Shown here piece by piece: positions 53,334 through 62,252 of a stretch of 64,000 nucleotides of DNA. The notes beneath the pieces were generated by a model, which searched no databases, was not told the DNA's origin, and saw nothing but the letters and a program-made list of their open reading frames with translations. How positions within the stretch are numbered: position 1 is the first letter of the stretch; each line of letters opens with the position of its first letter. The position numbers were made by a program, and so were the translations under genes. Origin of the DNA: Georgfuchsia sp049276455 (GTDB lineage Bacteria > Pseudomonadota > Gammaproteobacteria > Burkholderiales > Rhodocyclaceae); contig JBASWL010000208.1 in assembly GCA_049276455.1 (NCBI GenBank), positions 1 to 64,000 on the forward strand. Reading direction: 5' to 3'.

Positions 53334-54944
53334 TTAGCGCGCGCTCTTCGCAGTGCCGCCATTGCGGTCGTAAGCGGTGCCACTGCCTCGTTTGCGCAGT
53401 GCGGCGCGCTGGACCTTGCCGGTCGCCGTCTTGGGTAACTGGTCGAGCAACTCCAGAAACCGCGGGCGGGCGAACTTGGGCAAGACCTTGTCGGCTTGTT
53501 CCGCGATTTCCTCCAGCGATAGCGGCATGTCAGGCAACGGCACGATGGCGAGCATGAGTTCATCCTCGCCCCCCGATATGTCGGAGGGAACCGCGTAGGC
53601 CGCGACCTCCGCGACGCCGGGCAGTCTGCCGACCGCTGCTTCTACCTCGGTGGCCGCGATATTCTCTCCGCGCCGGCGGATGCAGTCCTTGATCCGATCA
53701 ACGAAAGTAAACAGGCCGTCCTGGTCGACCGTGCCGGCGTCGCCGGTGTGGAACCATAAATTGCGCCATGCTTCCACGGTCTTGTCCGGCATGTCGTGAT
53801 AGCCAGCCATGAAACAAAAGGGAATCCTGGGGCGAACCAGTATTTCTCCGACTTCGTCCGCGGCTACCGGTCTATCCGTTTCGGGGTCGGCGATGATCAC
53901 ATCAAATCGGTCTTTGAGCACCCAGCCAACCTTGCCGGGTCGCGAATCGCCGAGCCGGCAGGAGATTGGAATATTGATTTCGGTCATGCCGTAACCCATA
54001 AGCACATCGCGCACACCGAAGCGCTCCCTGAATTGCGCCTCGTGCTCAGGCAGGTTCGGTCCGTTCAGCATGGCGCGCAGCCTGTGCTGGCGATCATTGG
54101 CGCTGCGCGGTTGCGCCAGGACGAACGCGATCATCGCCCCCAGCAAATTGGTGACCGTGGCACCGTGCGTTTGAATGTCGCCAAGCCAGGCCGATGCGCT
54201 GAAGCGCGGCCGGATAACGGCAGGGATGCCCGCCAACAAAGTCGATCCCAGCTGGTTGAGCAGGCCGTTGGCATGAAACAGCGGGAGCGTAATGTAGTAG
54301 AGGTCGTCCGCCTGCAACTGCAGCGTTTCCATTGTTCCCAAGCCGAACAGCGTGCAGTGCGCGTGCGGCATCAGCACGCCCTTGGCGGGTCCGCTGGTGC
54401 CCGAGGTGTACATGATGCAGGCAATATCCTGCGCCGATGCGTTGCAACTTTGGAACAACCCAGCCTCCTTCCAGAGATCCCAATCGATCGTGACAAGGCC
54501 GTCCGCCACGGGGACCGAATGTTCTCCGCTGACCACGATTCGGCTGGGCTTGTGGCCTTCCGGCAGGGCCTCTTGCACGGCGCCGAGGAGCGTTGCGTCC
54601 ACCAGCATCAGCGCGGCGGAAGCATTATCCAGCTGGTGCTTCAGAAACGCGCCGCGCAGTTCGGTGTTCAGCAGGACGGTGATCGCGCCGAGCATGCCGA
54701 GACCCATCCAGGCCCGAATGAAGTCGCAGTTGGTGGGCAGCATAAGGATGACACGGTCGCCGGCCTTGACGCCCAGCTGCGCCAGGAAGCCTGCTACCCG
54801 GCGCGCATCCGTGGCGGCTTGTGCAAACGTCATACTCTCGCCGCCGATGAAAGTGATCCAGGGAAAATCGGGCTGCCGATCGGCCTGTTCGAGCAATACC
54901 TGTGGAAATACCCAGCGCTGCGGGTTGTCGATGCCGCTATACAT
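53334..54944 (-). CDS. AMP-dependent acyl-CoA synthetase (class I adenylate-forming)
   Basis: A 536-residue ligase activating a carboxylic acid as acyl-AMP and then acyl-CoA. The P-loop is IMYTSGTSGPAKGVLMPH, followed by GYGMTEINIP, WFHTGDAG, DRIKDCIRRRGENIAATEVE and the catalytic lysine in PKTATGKVQRAALRK. It is distantly similar to carnitine/crotonobetaine-CoA ligases, but the substrate cannot be read from sequence. It stands alone between a duplicated prmB end and an end repeat, without neighbouring pathway genes, so it looks inserted. Confidence 0.9.
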   Translation of the reverse strand: MYSGIDNPQRWVFPQVLLEQADRQPDFPWITFIGGESMTFAQAATDARRVAGFLAQLGVKAGDRVILMLPTNCDFIRAWMGLGMLGAITVLLNTELRGAFLKHQLDNASAALMLVDATLLGAVQEALPEGHKPSRIVVSGEHSVPVADGLVTIDWDLWKEAGLFQSCNASAQDIACIMYTSGTSGPAKGVLMPHAHCTLFGLGTMETLQLQADDLYYITLPLFHANGLLNQLGSTLLAGIPAVIRPRFSASAWLGDIQTHGATVTNLLGAMIAFVLAQPRSANDRQHRLRAMLNGPNLPEHEAQFRERFGVRDVLMGYGMTEINIPISCRLGDSRPGKVGWVLKDRFDVIIADPETDRPVAADEVGEILVRPRIPFCFMAGYHDMPDKTVEAWRNLWFHTGDAGTVDQDGLFTFVDRIKDCIRRRGENIAATEVEAAVGRLPGVAEVAAYAVPSDISGGEDELMLAIVPLPDMPLSLEEIAEQADKVLPKFARPRFLELLDQLPKTATGKVQRAALRKRGSGTAYDRNGGTAKSAR

Positions 54945-54972
54945 GCGTTGCCTCCGGAGATGACACGATCGG

Positions 54973-55051
54973 ATTAAAAGGGCCGTGTTCGAGTTGAATA
55001 TCGCAAGCGTACTTGCTTGGCATGCTCGTCACAATAGCACGGACAGGCCCC
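54973..55051 (+). repeat. Third copy of the 79-bp end repeat
   Basis: Runs from ATTAAAAGGGCC to CACGGACAGGCCCC and matches the end repeats at 51440-51517 (inverted) and 52582-52660. The core CGTCACAATAGCACGGACA is identical in all three apart from position-specific changes at the sides. It begins just upstream of the CoA ligase start and is followed by a short C/T-rich hairpin region (55090-55140) and half a REP unit before prmB. Confidence 0.85.
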
Positions 55052-55175
55052 TTCCGCCGACAGGCCGGTGCGAGTCCCGGCAATAGGTTGAGCCCCCTCT
55101 CCCGGCCTTTCAGGCCACCCTCTCCCACAAGGGGAGAGGGAAAGACAATGGATTGCTTCGCCCCCGAGCGTTTCT

Positions 55176-56078
55176 TCAGGCGAAATATTCGACCAGATCC
55201 GGCCGCGTCAGCAGGAAAATCTTGTCCTCGCTGCTCGGCGTGTCGATCCAGGTAAAAGGTACATCGGGAAACGCCGCTTCGACCAGATCGGCATTGTGGC
55301 CGACCTCGACCATGAGGATGCCTTCGGGCGTCAGGTGATCCGCCGCCGAAGCGAGGATGCGGCGCACGATGTCGAGTCCGTCTTCGCCCGCCGCCAGCGC
55401 CAGTGCGGGCTCATGGCGATATTCGGCGGGAAGATTGTCCATGGATCCCGTTGTGACATAGGGCGGGTTGGAAATGATGAGATCATAACGTCGCCCACCA
55501 ACACCTGCCAGCAAATCCGATTCGATCAGTTCGATTGCCTCTTGCATGCAGTAGTGCTCGACATTGCGTTGAGCCACTGCGAGCGCAGCGGGCGATAGGT
55601 CGATGGCGTCGATGCTGGCTTCGGGAAAGGCAAGCGCCATCAGGATGGCGAGGCAACCCGAGCCGGTGCACAGATCCAGCGCGCGGCCGATCTGCATGTC
55701 GTCCGGTACCCAGGGCGACAGTCCGTGCTCCAGCAACTCGGCGAAATAGGAACGTGGCACGATGACGCGCTCGTCAACGTAAAAGTCGTGTCCGCCGAGC
55801 CAGGCCTGATGGGTCAGATAGGCGCTGGGAATGCGCTTCGAAATGCGCAGGTTGAGGAGATTGAACACCGATTGACGTTCGGCATGTGTGAGCCTGGCGT
55901 CCATGAAGAAGTCGAGCCGGTCGGGAGGCAGGTGCAGGGCATGCAATACCAGCCACACTGCTTCGTCATAAGCGTTGTCGCAGCCATGGCCGAAAAACAG
56001 CCTGGCTTCGGTGAAGCGGCTCACGGCCCAGCGCAGCCAGTCGCGCAAGTTGAACAGATTGTCGACTGGTGATTCCAT
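55176..56078 (-). CDS. prmB: Ribosomal protein L3 N5-glutamine methyltransferase
   Basis: A 300-residue PrmB modifying a glutamine of L3. Motifs: VPRSYFAELLE, SAM-binding ALDLCTGSGCLAILMA and catalytic IISNPPYV. The N-terminal helical domain (about 1-95) is of normal size. It overlaps dapE by one base (stop/start), its usual partner in betaproteobacteria. Its 3' end is duplicated at 53141-53237. Confidence 0.95.
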   Translation of the reverse strand: MESPVDNLFNLRDWLRWAVSRFTEARLFFGHGCDNAYDEAVWLVLHALHLPPDRLDFFMDARLTHAERQSVFNLLNLRISKRIPSAYLTHQAWLGGHDFYVDERVIVPRSYFAELLEHGLSPWVPDDMQIGRALDLCTGSGCLAILMALAFPEASIDAIDLSPAALAVAQRNVEHYCMQEAIELIESDLLAGVGGRRYDLIISNPPYVTTGSMDNLPAEYRHEPALALAAGEDGLDIVRRILASAADHLTPEGILMVEVGHNADLVEAAFPDVPFTWIDTPSSEDKIFLLTRPDLVEYFA

Positions 56079-57205
56079 TAGCCGAGCAAGCGCTCCAGAA
56101 CCCCTTCATAACAGGCCGCGAGCGGTTCCAGATCGGCCAAGCGAACGTGCTCGTCGATCTTGTGCGAACTGTCATTGACTGGCCCGAACTCGGCGATCTC
56201 TGAACAGATCGCGGTAATGAAGCGGCCATCCGAGGTGCCGCCCGTCGTGGAAAGCGCGGGCGAGATACCTGTTGCCTCGCGAATGGCAAGCTCCATCGCG
56301 GCCACCAGTTTCCCATGCGGCGTCAGGAACGGTTGGGCGCCGACAGTCCAGCGAATGTCGTATTTCAGATCATGCTGGTCGAGAATGGCATGCACGCGCG
56401 ATTGCAGCGTTTCCACCGTGCTTGCCGTGGAGAAGCGGAAATTGAACAATACTTCCAGCGTACCCGGCACGACATTGGTGGCACCCGTGCCGGCATGAAT
56501 GTTCGAGACCTGAAAACTGGTGGCCGGGAAATATTCGTTGCCATCGTCCCAGCGCGCGGCGGCAAGTTCAGCCAATACGGGAACGATCTGATGAATCGGG
56601 TTGCGCACTTTCTCCGGGTAGGCGATATGGCCCTGGATGCCGTGCACCATCAGGGTTGCCGAAAGCGAACCGCGCCGGCCGTTCTTGATCGTGTCGCCGA
56701 GCTTTTCGTTCGAGGTCGGCTCGCCGACGATGCAGTAGTCGATATGCTCATTGCGTGCCTTGAGCATCTCCACCACTTTCACGGTGCCGTCGGTGGCGTC
56801 TCCTTCCTCGTCGGAAGTGAGCAAAAGTGCAATTGATCCCGCGTGCTGCCCGTTTTTCCTGATGAAGTTCTCGGTGGCGACCACGAAGGCGGCAATCGAA
56901 CTCTTCATGTCGGAGGCGCCGCGCCCGTAAAGCAGTCCATCGCGAACGGTCGGGGTAAACGGGTTGCTGCGCCATTGCTCGACCGGACCGGTGGGTACGA
57001 CATCGGTATGTCCCGCAAAACAGACCAGCGGGGCGTCGGTGCCGCGCCGTGCCCAGAGATTGGAAACATTGCCGGAATCGATGCGTTCGAGCGTAAACCC
57101 CAGCGCTTGCAGGATGCCGCCGATCAGATCGAGACAGCCGGCATCGTCGGGAGTGACCGAGGGCCTGGCGATCAGCACCGTGGCCAGAGCCTGGACGGCA
57201 TTCAT
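56078..57205 (-). CDS. dapE: Succinyl-diaminopimelate desuccinylase
   Basis: A 375-residue M20 zinc peptidase that releases LL-DAP from N-succinyl-LL-DAP. Metal and catalytic residues are in CFAGHTDVVPTGPVEQW, YGRGASDMKSSIAAFV, TSDEEGDATDGT and the C-terminal histidine in NDSSHKIDEHV. It appears intact although the preceding pathway enzyme DapC is truncated at its usual neighbouring site and DapL offers a bypass. It overlaps pilU by 4 bp. Confidence 0.96.
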   Translation of the reverse strand: MNAVQALATVLIARPSVTPDDAGCLDLIGGILQALGFTLERIDSGNVSNLWARRGTDAPLVCFAGHTDVVPTGPVEQWRSNPFTPTVRDGLLYGRGASDMKSSIAAFVVATENFIRKNGQHAGSIALLLTSDEEGDATDGTVKVVEMLKARNEHIDYCIVGEPTSNEKLGDTIKNGRRGSLSATLMVHGIQGHIAYPEKVRNPIHQIVPVLAELAAARWDDGNEYFPATSFQVSNIHAGTGATNVVPGTLEVLFNFRFSTASTVETLQSRVHAILDQHDLKYDIRWTVGAQPFLTPHGKLVAAMELAIREATGISPALSTTGGTSDGRFITAICSEIAEFGPVNDSSHKIDEHVRLADLEPLAACYEGVLERLLG

Positions 57206-58386
57206 GCGTCGAGCTTAAGCGTGAAGTCTTTGAAGTCACCGCCGGGGGCAATCGACTTAACGGGGTCGAATGCCGATGATTCCTGTTTGTTGCCCGTATT
57301 ACCTGGAGCAGTCGTGGTGTCGCTAGCCTGTTCGTTATTGATCAGGTAGATCAGGTTATTGGCGGAATCGGCGTTCGCCTTGGCCTCATCGAGTGTGATC
57401 GTGCCCGACTTGTAGAGATTGAACAGCGCCTGCTCGAATGTCTGTGAGCCAGCCGTCATGCTCTTTTCCATCGATTCCTTGATACCTGCCATGTCGCCCT
57501 TCTCAATGAGTTCGGCGACGTGGCGAGAATTGAGCATGATTTCGACCGCAGGCGTGCGGCTGCCATCCTCTTTATTTACGAGGCGCTGGGAGATGATCGC
57601 ATTAAGTGCCACGGCCAGATCGGCGAGCAGGGCAGGGCGATTTTCAAGCGGATAGAAACTGATGATGCGCGACAGGGCGTGGTAGCTGTTGTTGGCATGC
57701 AGGGTAGCGATGCAGAGATGCCCCGATTGGGCATAGGCAATCGACTGCGACATGATTTCCTTGTCGCGGATTTCGCCGATGAAAATCACGTCCGGTGCCT
57801 GACGCAAGGAATTCTTCAAGGCTGTTTGGAAAGCCTTGGTGTCTGAGCCTACCTCGCGCTGGTTAACAATGGACTTCTTGTTCTTGAACAGGAATTCCAG
57901 CGGATCTTCAAGCGTGAGGATGTGGCCAGTCCGGTTTTCATTGCGGTAGTCCAGCATTGACGTCAGCGAGGTGGATTTGCCAGACCCCGTGGCACCAACC
58001 ATCAGGATCAGGCCACGTTTTCCCATGACGAGTTCCTTCAGCACCTCGGGCAAGCCGAGGGAGCTGAATTTCGGAATGTCAGCAGGAATAAAGCGGGCTA
58101 CCAGCGCCGCCGTTCCGCGCTGATAGAAGCAGGAAAGACGAAATACGCCGATATCATGTAAGGCGACACGGGTGTTGAGTTCTCGCGTTTCCGTCAACTC
58201 GCACAATTGTTCTTCGGTCAGAATTTCCTTGAACAATTCGTCCACTGTTGCCGGAACCATCATGGTTTGATTCACCGGCATGGAGTTGCCATTGATCTTG
58301 ATGGTGATCGGCGCTCCACAGGAAATGAAAAGATCTGAGGCCTTCTTCTCGGCCATCAATTGAAACAGGCGTTGCATTGTTCCCAT
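57202..58386 (-). CDS. pilU: Type IV pilus retraction ATPase, PilU type
   Basis: A 394-residue PilT/PilU hexameric ATPase. Walker A is VGATGSGKSTSLTSML, the Asp box EDPLEFLF, Walker B VIFIGEIRDKEIM, and the His box GHLCIATLHAN. The long C-terminal tail ending FKDFTLKLD and the MQRLFQLMAEKKASDLFIS start favour PilU over PilT. It powers pilus retraction together with PilT, affecting twitching and DNA uptake, which fits dprA in the window. Confidence 0.93.
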   Translation of the reverse strand: MGTMQRLFQLMAEKKASDLFISCGAPITIKINGNSMPVNQTMMVPATVDELFKEILTEEQLCELTETRELNTRVALHDIGVFRLSCFYQRGTAALVARFIPADIPKFSSLGLPEVLKELVMGKRGLILMVGATGSGKSTSLTSMLDYRNENRTGHILTLEDPLEFLFKNKKSIVNQREVGSDTKAFQTALKNSLRQAPDVIFIGEIRDKEIMSQSIAYAQSGHLCIATLHANNSYHALSRIISFYPLENRPALLADLAVALNAIISQRLVNKEDGSRTPAVEIMLNSRHVAELIEKGDMAGIKESMEKSMTAGSQTFEQALFNLYKSGTITLDEAKANADSANNLIYLINNEQASDTTTAPGNTGNKQESSAFDPVKSIAPGGDFKDFTLKLDA

Positions 58387-58458
58387 TCCGATCCTCCGAT
58401 CAGGTAGTAATTGCCAGGCAGGACACCCACATTATATTGGTGTAACAGCGCGCGAATT

Positions 58459-58701
58459 TCATGGTGACGACTGGCGCTGATCCATTAGGGGCCGGGCCGG
58501 TAAGCCTGACGTGCTAGGATAGTTCGCCTGTTCCGCCAAAGCCGCGGTGAATGCCACTTTGTTGAATGACGGGGTGGCATGCTGTGGTTCCCCGATGGAG
58601 AGACGGATTTCCTGCAAGTCTGCGGCAGGTGTGATGTCTGCCATCTTCTGGCACAGTTTCTCGAAGGGATAGGGTTGTAGTAGCGACAGTCGCGGGTTCA
58701 C
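58459..58701 (-). pseudogene. Truncated dapC (N-succinyl-DAP aminotransferase), N-terminal stub
   Basis: An 80-residue frame from GTG 58701 reads VNPRLSLLQPYPFEKL, then LSIGEPQHATPSF and NYPSTSGLPA, the unmistakable N-terminus of betaproteobacterial DapC (about 400 residues). Homology stops near residue 67, and eleven unrelated residues (RPLMDQRQSSP) lead to a stop. The PLP lysine and most of the enzyme are missing, so it cannot be active. pilU starts 72 bp further on, suggesting one deletion removed the rest of dapC and perhaps dapD. Confidence 0.88.
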
Positions 58702-58742
58702 GGCAACAGGGACGGCTAAATTCAGATACGTAATTATAGGCG

Positions 58743-59624
58743 ATGGCAGCACGGCATAATTCGGTAGCAACACTCTCCCTGCTCACCGGGGCAACGATCT
58801 GGGGCCTGATCTGGTATCCCTATCGCATTATTGAGGATGTCGGCATTAGTGGCGTTGTCGCCAGTATGGCGACCTATGCCGTTGCTTTTCTTGTCGGGTT
58901 GCCCGTGTTGTGGCGCAAATTGCGCGGTGTTCGTCTGTCATGGTGGCTGCCCCTGATCGCGCTGGCGGCCGGAGGCTGCAATCTCGGCTATGTGCTGGCC
59001 GTGCTCAACGGCGAAGTGATGCGTGTCCTGCTGCTGTTTTACCTGTCGCCATTGTGGACTGTGCTGCTTGCGCGCCTGCTGCTCGGGGAGCAGTTGCATC
59101 TACCTGGCTTGATGGTGATCAGTCTTTCCCTCTGCGGAGCCATCGTGATGCTGTGGGATCCCTCTATGGGCATGCCCTGGCCGCAGTGTTGGGCAGAATG
59201 GATCGGGCTTGGCGCAGGCTTCATGTTCGCCCTCAACAATGTGCTGATACGACGCACTGGCGAACTGTCGATCGAACTCAAATCCATGGTGTCGTTTCTG
59301 GGTGTGATCGTTTGTGGTGCATTGCTGCTGCCATGGATAACGTTGCCTCCCCATCCAACCATGACAGGAGAAAGCTTTTTTCTGCTGCTGCTGATTGGGG
59401 TGGTACTGTTTGCTGTCAATCTGGCGGTTCAGTATGGTTTGACGCACGTTAATGCCAATCGCGCCATCGTTATCCTTTTGTTCGAACTGGTCGTCGCAGC
59501 ACTGGCCTCGTGGTTGCTTGCCGATGAATACATGGGACTCAGGGAATGGGTGGGCGGTGCGCTGATTATCATTGCCAGCCTGTTTTCTGGGAGCATGGAT
59601 GAACCACAACGTGGGAATATCTGA
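58743..59624 (+). CDS. EamA/DMT-family transporter
   Basis: A 293-residue inner-membrane protein with about ten hydrophobic segments forming two EamA repeats (about 10-140 and 155-285). Typical features are the ATIWGLIWYPYRIIED start and YLSPLWTVLLARLLLGEQL and LFELVVAALASWLLADEY at the ends of the repeats. These proteins export amino acids or other metabolites; the substrate is unknown. It is divergent from the dapC stub. Confidence 0.9.
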   Translation: MAARHNSVATLSLLTGATIWGLIWYPYRIIEDVGISGVVASMATYAVAFLVGLPVLWRKLRGVRLSWWLPLIALAAGGCNLGYVLAVLNGEVMRVLLLFYLSPLWTVLLARLLLGEQLHLPGLMVISLSLCGAIVMLWDPSMGMPWPQCWAEWIGLGAGFMFALNNVLIRRTGELSIELKSMVSFLGVIVCGALLLPWITLPPHPTMTGESFFLLLLIGVVLFAVNLAVQYGLTHVNANRAIVILLFELVVAALASWLLADEYMGLREWVGGALIIIASLFSGSMDEPQRGNI

Positions 59625-60303
59625 TTCCTGGCTGATTGGCTATGTCATGGAAATAATATTGCAAGAGACCGGGAAATCCTGATCTAACTGATGGCAAATA
59701 GAAACGATCAGGCTGCTTACTAAACGCAAAGTGGCCCTCAATAAAATCAGTTACCGGCTGACACCCCTTGGTTATATGGATATCTGGCTGGATGTTTCGC
59801 ATTTGGGTAAAAATCAGATCATCATCGTTACAGATGTGACACAGAAGGCACCGGACTTTCTACAGTGACTGATGCCAAGCACCAAGTTCAGGATATGAAG
59901 TACCGAAGGCGTGAATTAAATTTGCCCACAGATTCTGTGGATATCTCTGTGGTCAAACGCTGTTACGCAATAGATACAAGCCGTTTTAACCTCCGCCTAT
60001 TTTTTAGGCAGGCTGTTCTGCGGGGCAAAGGCCTTCTTATGGTGCGGCTTGGCGGGCAAAGTCACAGTTAAATAGCTATTTTTGAAGTGGTTATTCAACG
60101 ATAAATAGCCAAGGTGGATAACTGGTAATCATCGCAATCGTCGCATAGTCAACAAGAAAGTTTTGCAAAGGTAGCGGATGTGAATTGTTATGATGGGTGA
60201 CGGAGTCCCCTTCCTTTTTGCGGAGGCAAAAAATTGGGCAAACAATACCCTTCCAGACGGTAATTTCCGTCTGGGTTTGGTGCTGTGGTGGTTATTCCGT
60301 TAG
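59625..60303. other. Gene-poor intergenic region
   Basis: About 680 bp in which I find no convincing gene. It contains a short palindrome CCACAGATTCTGTGG at 59926-59940, a self-complementary AAATAGCTATTT at 60070-60081, and a hairpin near the right end. Codon pattern and homology are lacking in the short frames present, so it may include decayed sequence. Confidence 0.4.
60253..60274 (-). terminator. Hairpin after the small membrane protein gene
   Basis: A perfect 8-bp stem CCAGACGG / CCGTCTGG with a 6-base loop, about 30 bp past the stop codon of the minus-strand gene ending at 60304. The following T-tract is poor, so termination is plausible rather than certain. Confidence 0.45.
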
Positions 60304-60507
60304 TTACTTTGCCAAGTAGATTGCGAGCAACACCAACAGGAATGCCGCAACCGAGAAGGTGCCTATTTGCCACTCCATCCGGCGAAGGCTGTTGAAAGGC
60401 TTGACCTCACGACCGGTAACCTTGGTATAAAAATCCGATACCAGCGGAGCAACAGTGGCAAGCACGGCTGCCAGAACCACTAATGTAAAGAAAGTAAAGT
60501 AGCTCAT
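60304..60507 (-). CDS. Small two-span membrane protein, unknown
   Basis: A 67-residue protein beginning MSYFTFFTLVVLAAVLATVA, with a second hydrophobic segment near the C-terminus (about 46-65, FSVAAFLLVLLAIYLA) and a basic middle (KVTGREVKPFNSLRRMEWQ). The ATG at 60507 follows GGAGGGGGAT, a very strong ribosome-binding site. I recognise no family. It stands alone between fumC and the gene-poor region. Confidence 0.75.
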   Translation of the reverse strand: MSYFTFFTLVVLAAVLATVAPLVSDFYTKVTGREVKPFNSLRRMEWQIGTFSVAAFLLVLLAIYLAK

Positions 60508-60751
60508 ATCCCCCTCCATTTTTTGTAACCACAAAACCACATTATCTACCTTGTCATTCCATTATAGATATGGATATGGAAATGGAAATGCAAGAAGAAA
60601 CGATTATCCGGGCCGATGATGTTGCGGTGCAGGGAAATCCAGGAAAGATCATTCAGGTTTGGCCGGATTGAAGTGCATGGAAACGCGCAGTCAGGAGATC
60701 AGCTTTTTCTGTTGCATTGCACAGAGCCAAGTCAATTGAAAAATCAAATAT

Positions 60752-62146
60752 TCATGCTTTCTTGTCCGGAATGCATGTCATGGCTTCTGGCTTGACCCAA
60801 AGATCGAACTCGGCTGAAGACACGTACCCCAGATAGAGTGACGCCTGCTTCAACGTGCTGCCCTCGTGATGCGCCTTCTTGGCGATCTCGGCGGCCTTGT
60901 CATAGCCAATGTGCGGCGTCAACGCCGTGACCAGCATCAGCGAGCGGTCGACCAGTTCAGCGATGCGGTTCCGGTTCGGGATGATGCCGCGCACGCAGTG
61001 TTGCTCAAAACTGCGCATGCCGTCGGCAAGTAGCCGGACGCTTTGCAGGAAGTTGTGGGCGATGAGCGGTTTGTAGACGTTCAACTCGAAATTGCCGGAT
61101 GCGCAGCCATAGGTGATGGCGACATCATTGCCAAAGACCTGGGCACAGATCATGGTCAGCGCCTCGCATTGTGTCGGGTTTACCTTGCCAGGCATGATGG
61201 AACTGCCTGGCTCGTTTTCTGGAATCGAGATTTCACCGAGGCCTGAGCGTGGGCCGGAAGCCAGCCAGCGTATGTCGTTGGCGATCTTGTTTAGCGCGGT
61301 GGCGAGTGTTTTCAATGAGCCATGTGCCGAGATAAGCGCATCACTGGCGGCCAATGCCGAGAATTTGTTTCCTGCCGTGGTGAATGGCAGGTTGCTGTGT
61401 TTGCACAGTTCGGCCGCCACGCGCTCACCGAATTCAGGATGGGTGTTGAGTCCGGTGCCAACGGCAGTAGCACCAACGGCCAATTCGAAGAGCGGGGGCA
61501 GGTTGACGGTCAGCGCCGTCTCGGCATGTAAAAGCTGCGCAGCATAGCCGGAAAATTCCTGACCCAGTGTGAGTGGCGTGGCGTCCTGCAAATGGGTGCG
61601 TCCGATCTTGACGATGTCGGCGAAGTCGTTTGACTTCTCGGTCAGCGTCTCGCGTAACTGTCGCAATGCCGGCAACACCCGGGAAACAATGCCCTGGCTG
61701 GCGGCGACATGCATTGAAGTGGGGAAAATATCGTTCGATGACTGCCCGAAATTTACATCGTCATTAGGATGCACAAGCCTTCCCTCGCCATGGGGACCGC
61801 CCATCAATGCCGAGGCGCGGTTGGCGAGCACTTCGTTCATGTTCATATTGGTTTGCGTTCCCGAACCGGTCTGCCAGACCGACAAGGGAAATTCATGCGC
61901 ATGTCTTCCTGCCAGAACTTCATCCGCAGCTTCGATGATGGCAGTGGCCTTGTTTTCAGGTACGAGGCCCAGTTCCCGGTTGACCACGGCGCAGGCGTGC
62001 TTAACGAGAGCCAGGGACAGGATCAGATCCGCAGGCATTTTTTCCGTTGAAATATCGAAGTGTTGCAGCGAACGCTGGGTCTGGGCGCCCCACAAGCACT
62101 CATCAGGAACCTCCATCGCGCCGAAACTGTCATGTTCTGTTCGCAT
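60752..62146 (-). CDS. fumC: Class II fumarase
   Basis: A 464-residue iron-independent fumarase interconverting fumarate and malate in the TCA cycle. The signature GSSIMPGKVNPTQCE lies near residue 318, with SGTQTNMNMNEVLANRA and GRTHLQDATPLTLGQEFSGY at the other active-site regions. Length is typical of FumC. It is divergent from acnA, another TCA gene, with a 106-bp gap. Confidence 0.97.
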   Translation of the reverse strand: MRTEHDSFGAMEVPDECLWGAQTQRSLQHFDISTEKMPADLILSLALVKHACAVVNRELGLVPENKATAIIEAADEVLAGRHAHEFPLSVWQTGSGTQTNMNMNEVLANRASALMGGPHGEGRLVHPNDDVNFGQSSNDIFPTSMHVAASQGIVSRVLPALRQLRETLTEKSNDFADIVKIGRTHLQDATPLTLGQEFSGYAAQLLHAETALTVNLPPLFELAVGATAVGTGLNTHPEFGERVAAELCKHSNLPFTTAGNKFSALAASDALISAHGSLKTLATALNKIANDIRWLASGPRSGLGEISIPENEPGSSIMPGKVNPTQCEALTMICAQVFGNDVAITYGCASGNFELNVYKPLIAHNFLQSVRLLADGMRSFEQHCVRGIIPNRNRIAELVDRSLMLVTALTPHIGYDKAAEIAKKAHHEGSTLKQASLYLGYVSSAEFDLWVKPEAMTCIPDKKA

Positions 62147-62252
62147 CGTGTATTTCCCCTCGACTGGCTATTGCTTCAGTTTTATCCACAATAGTGGCAT
62201 TCTGTCACCACTTCACCTAAACATCACACCTAAACATCAGCAGAGGTATGTC

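Noticed and set aside
53796..54977. A 393-codon open frame antisense to the acyl-CoA ligase
   Set aside because: All adenylate-forming motifs lie on the minus strand; the antisense frame is a composition artefact.
59865..60071. A 68-codon plus-strand frame in the gene-poor region
   Set aside because: No ribosome-binding site, no family resemblance and it crosses a palindrome; not supportable.
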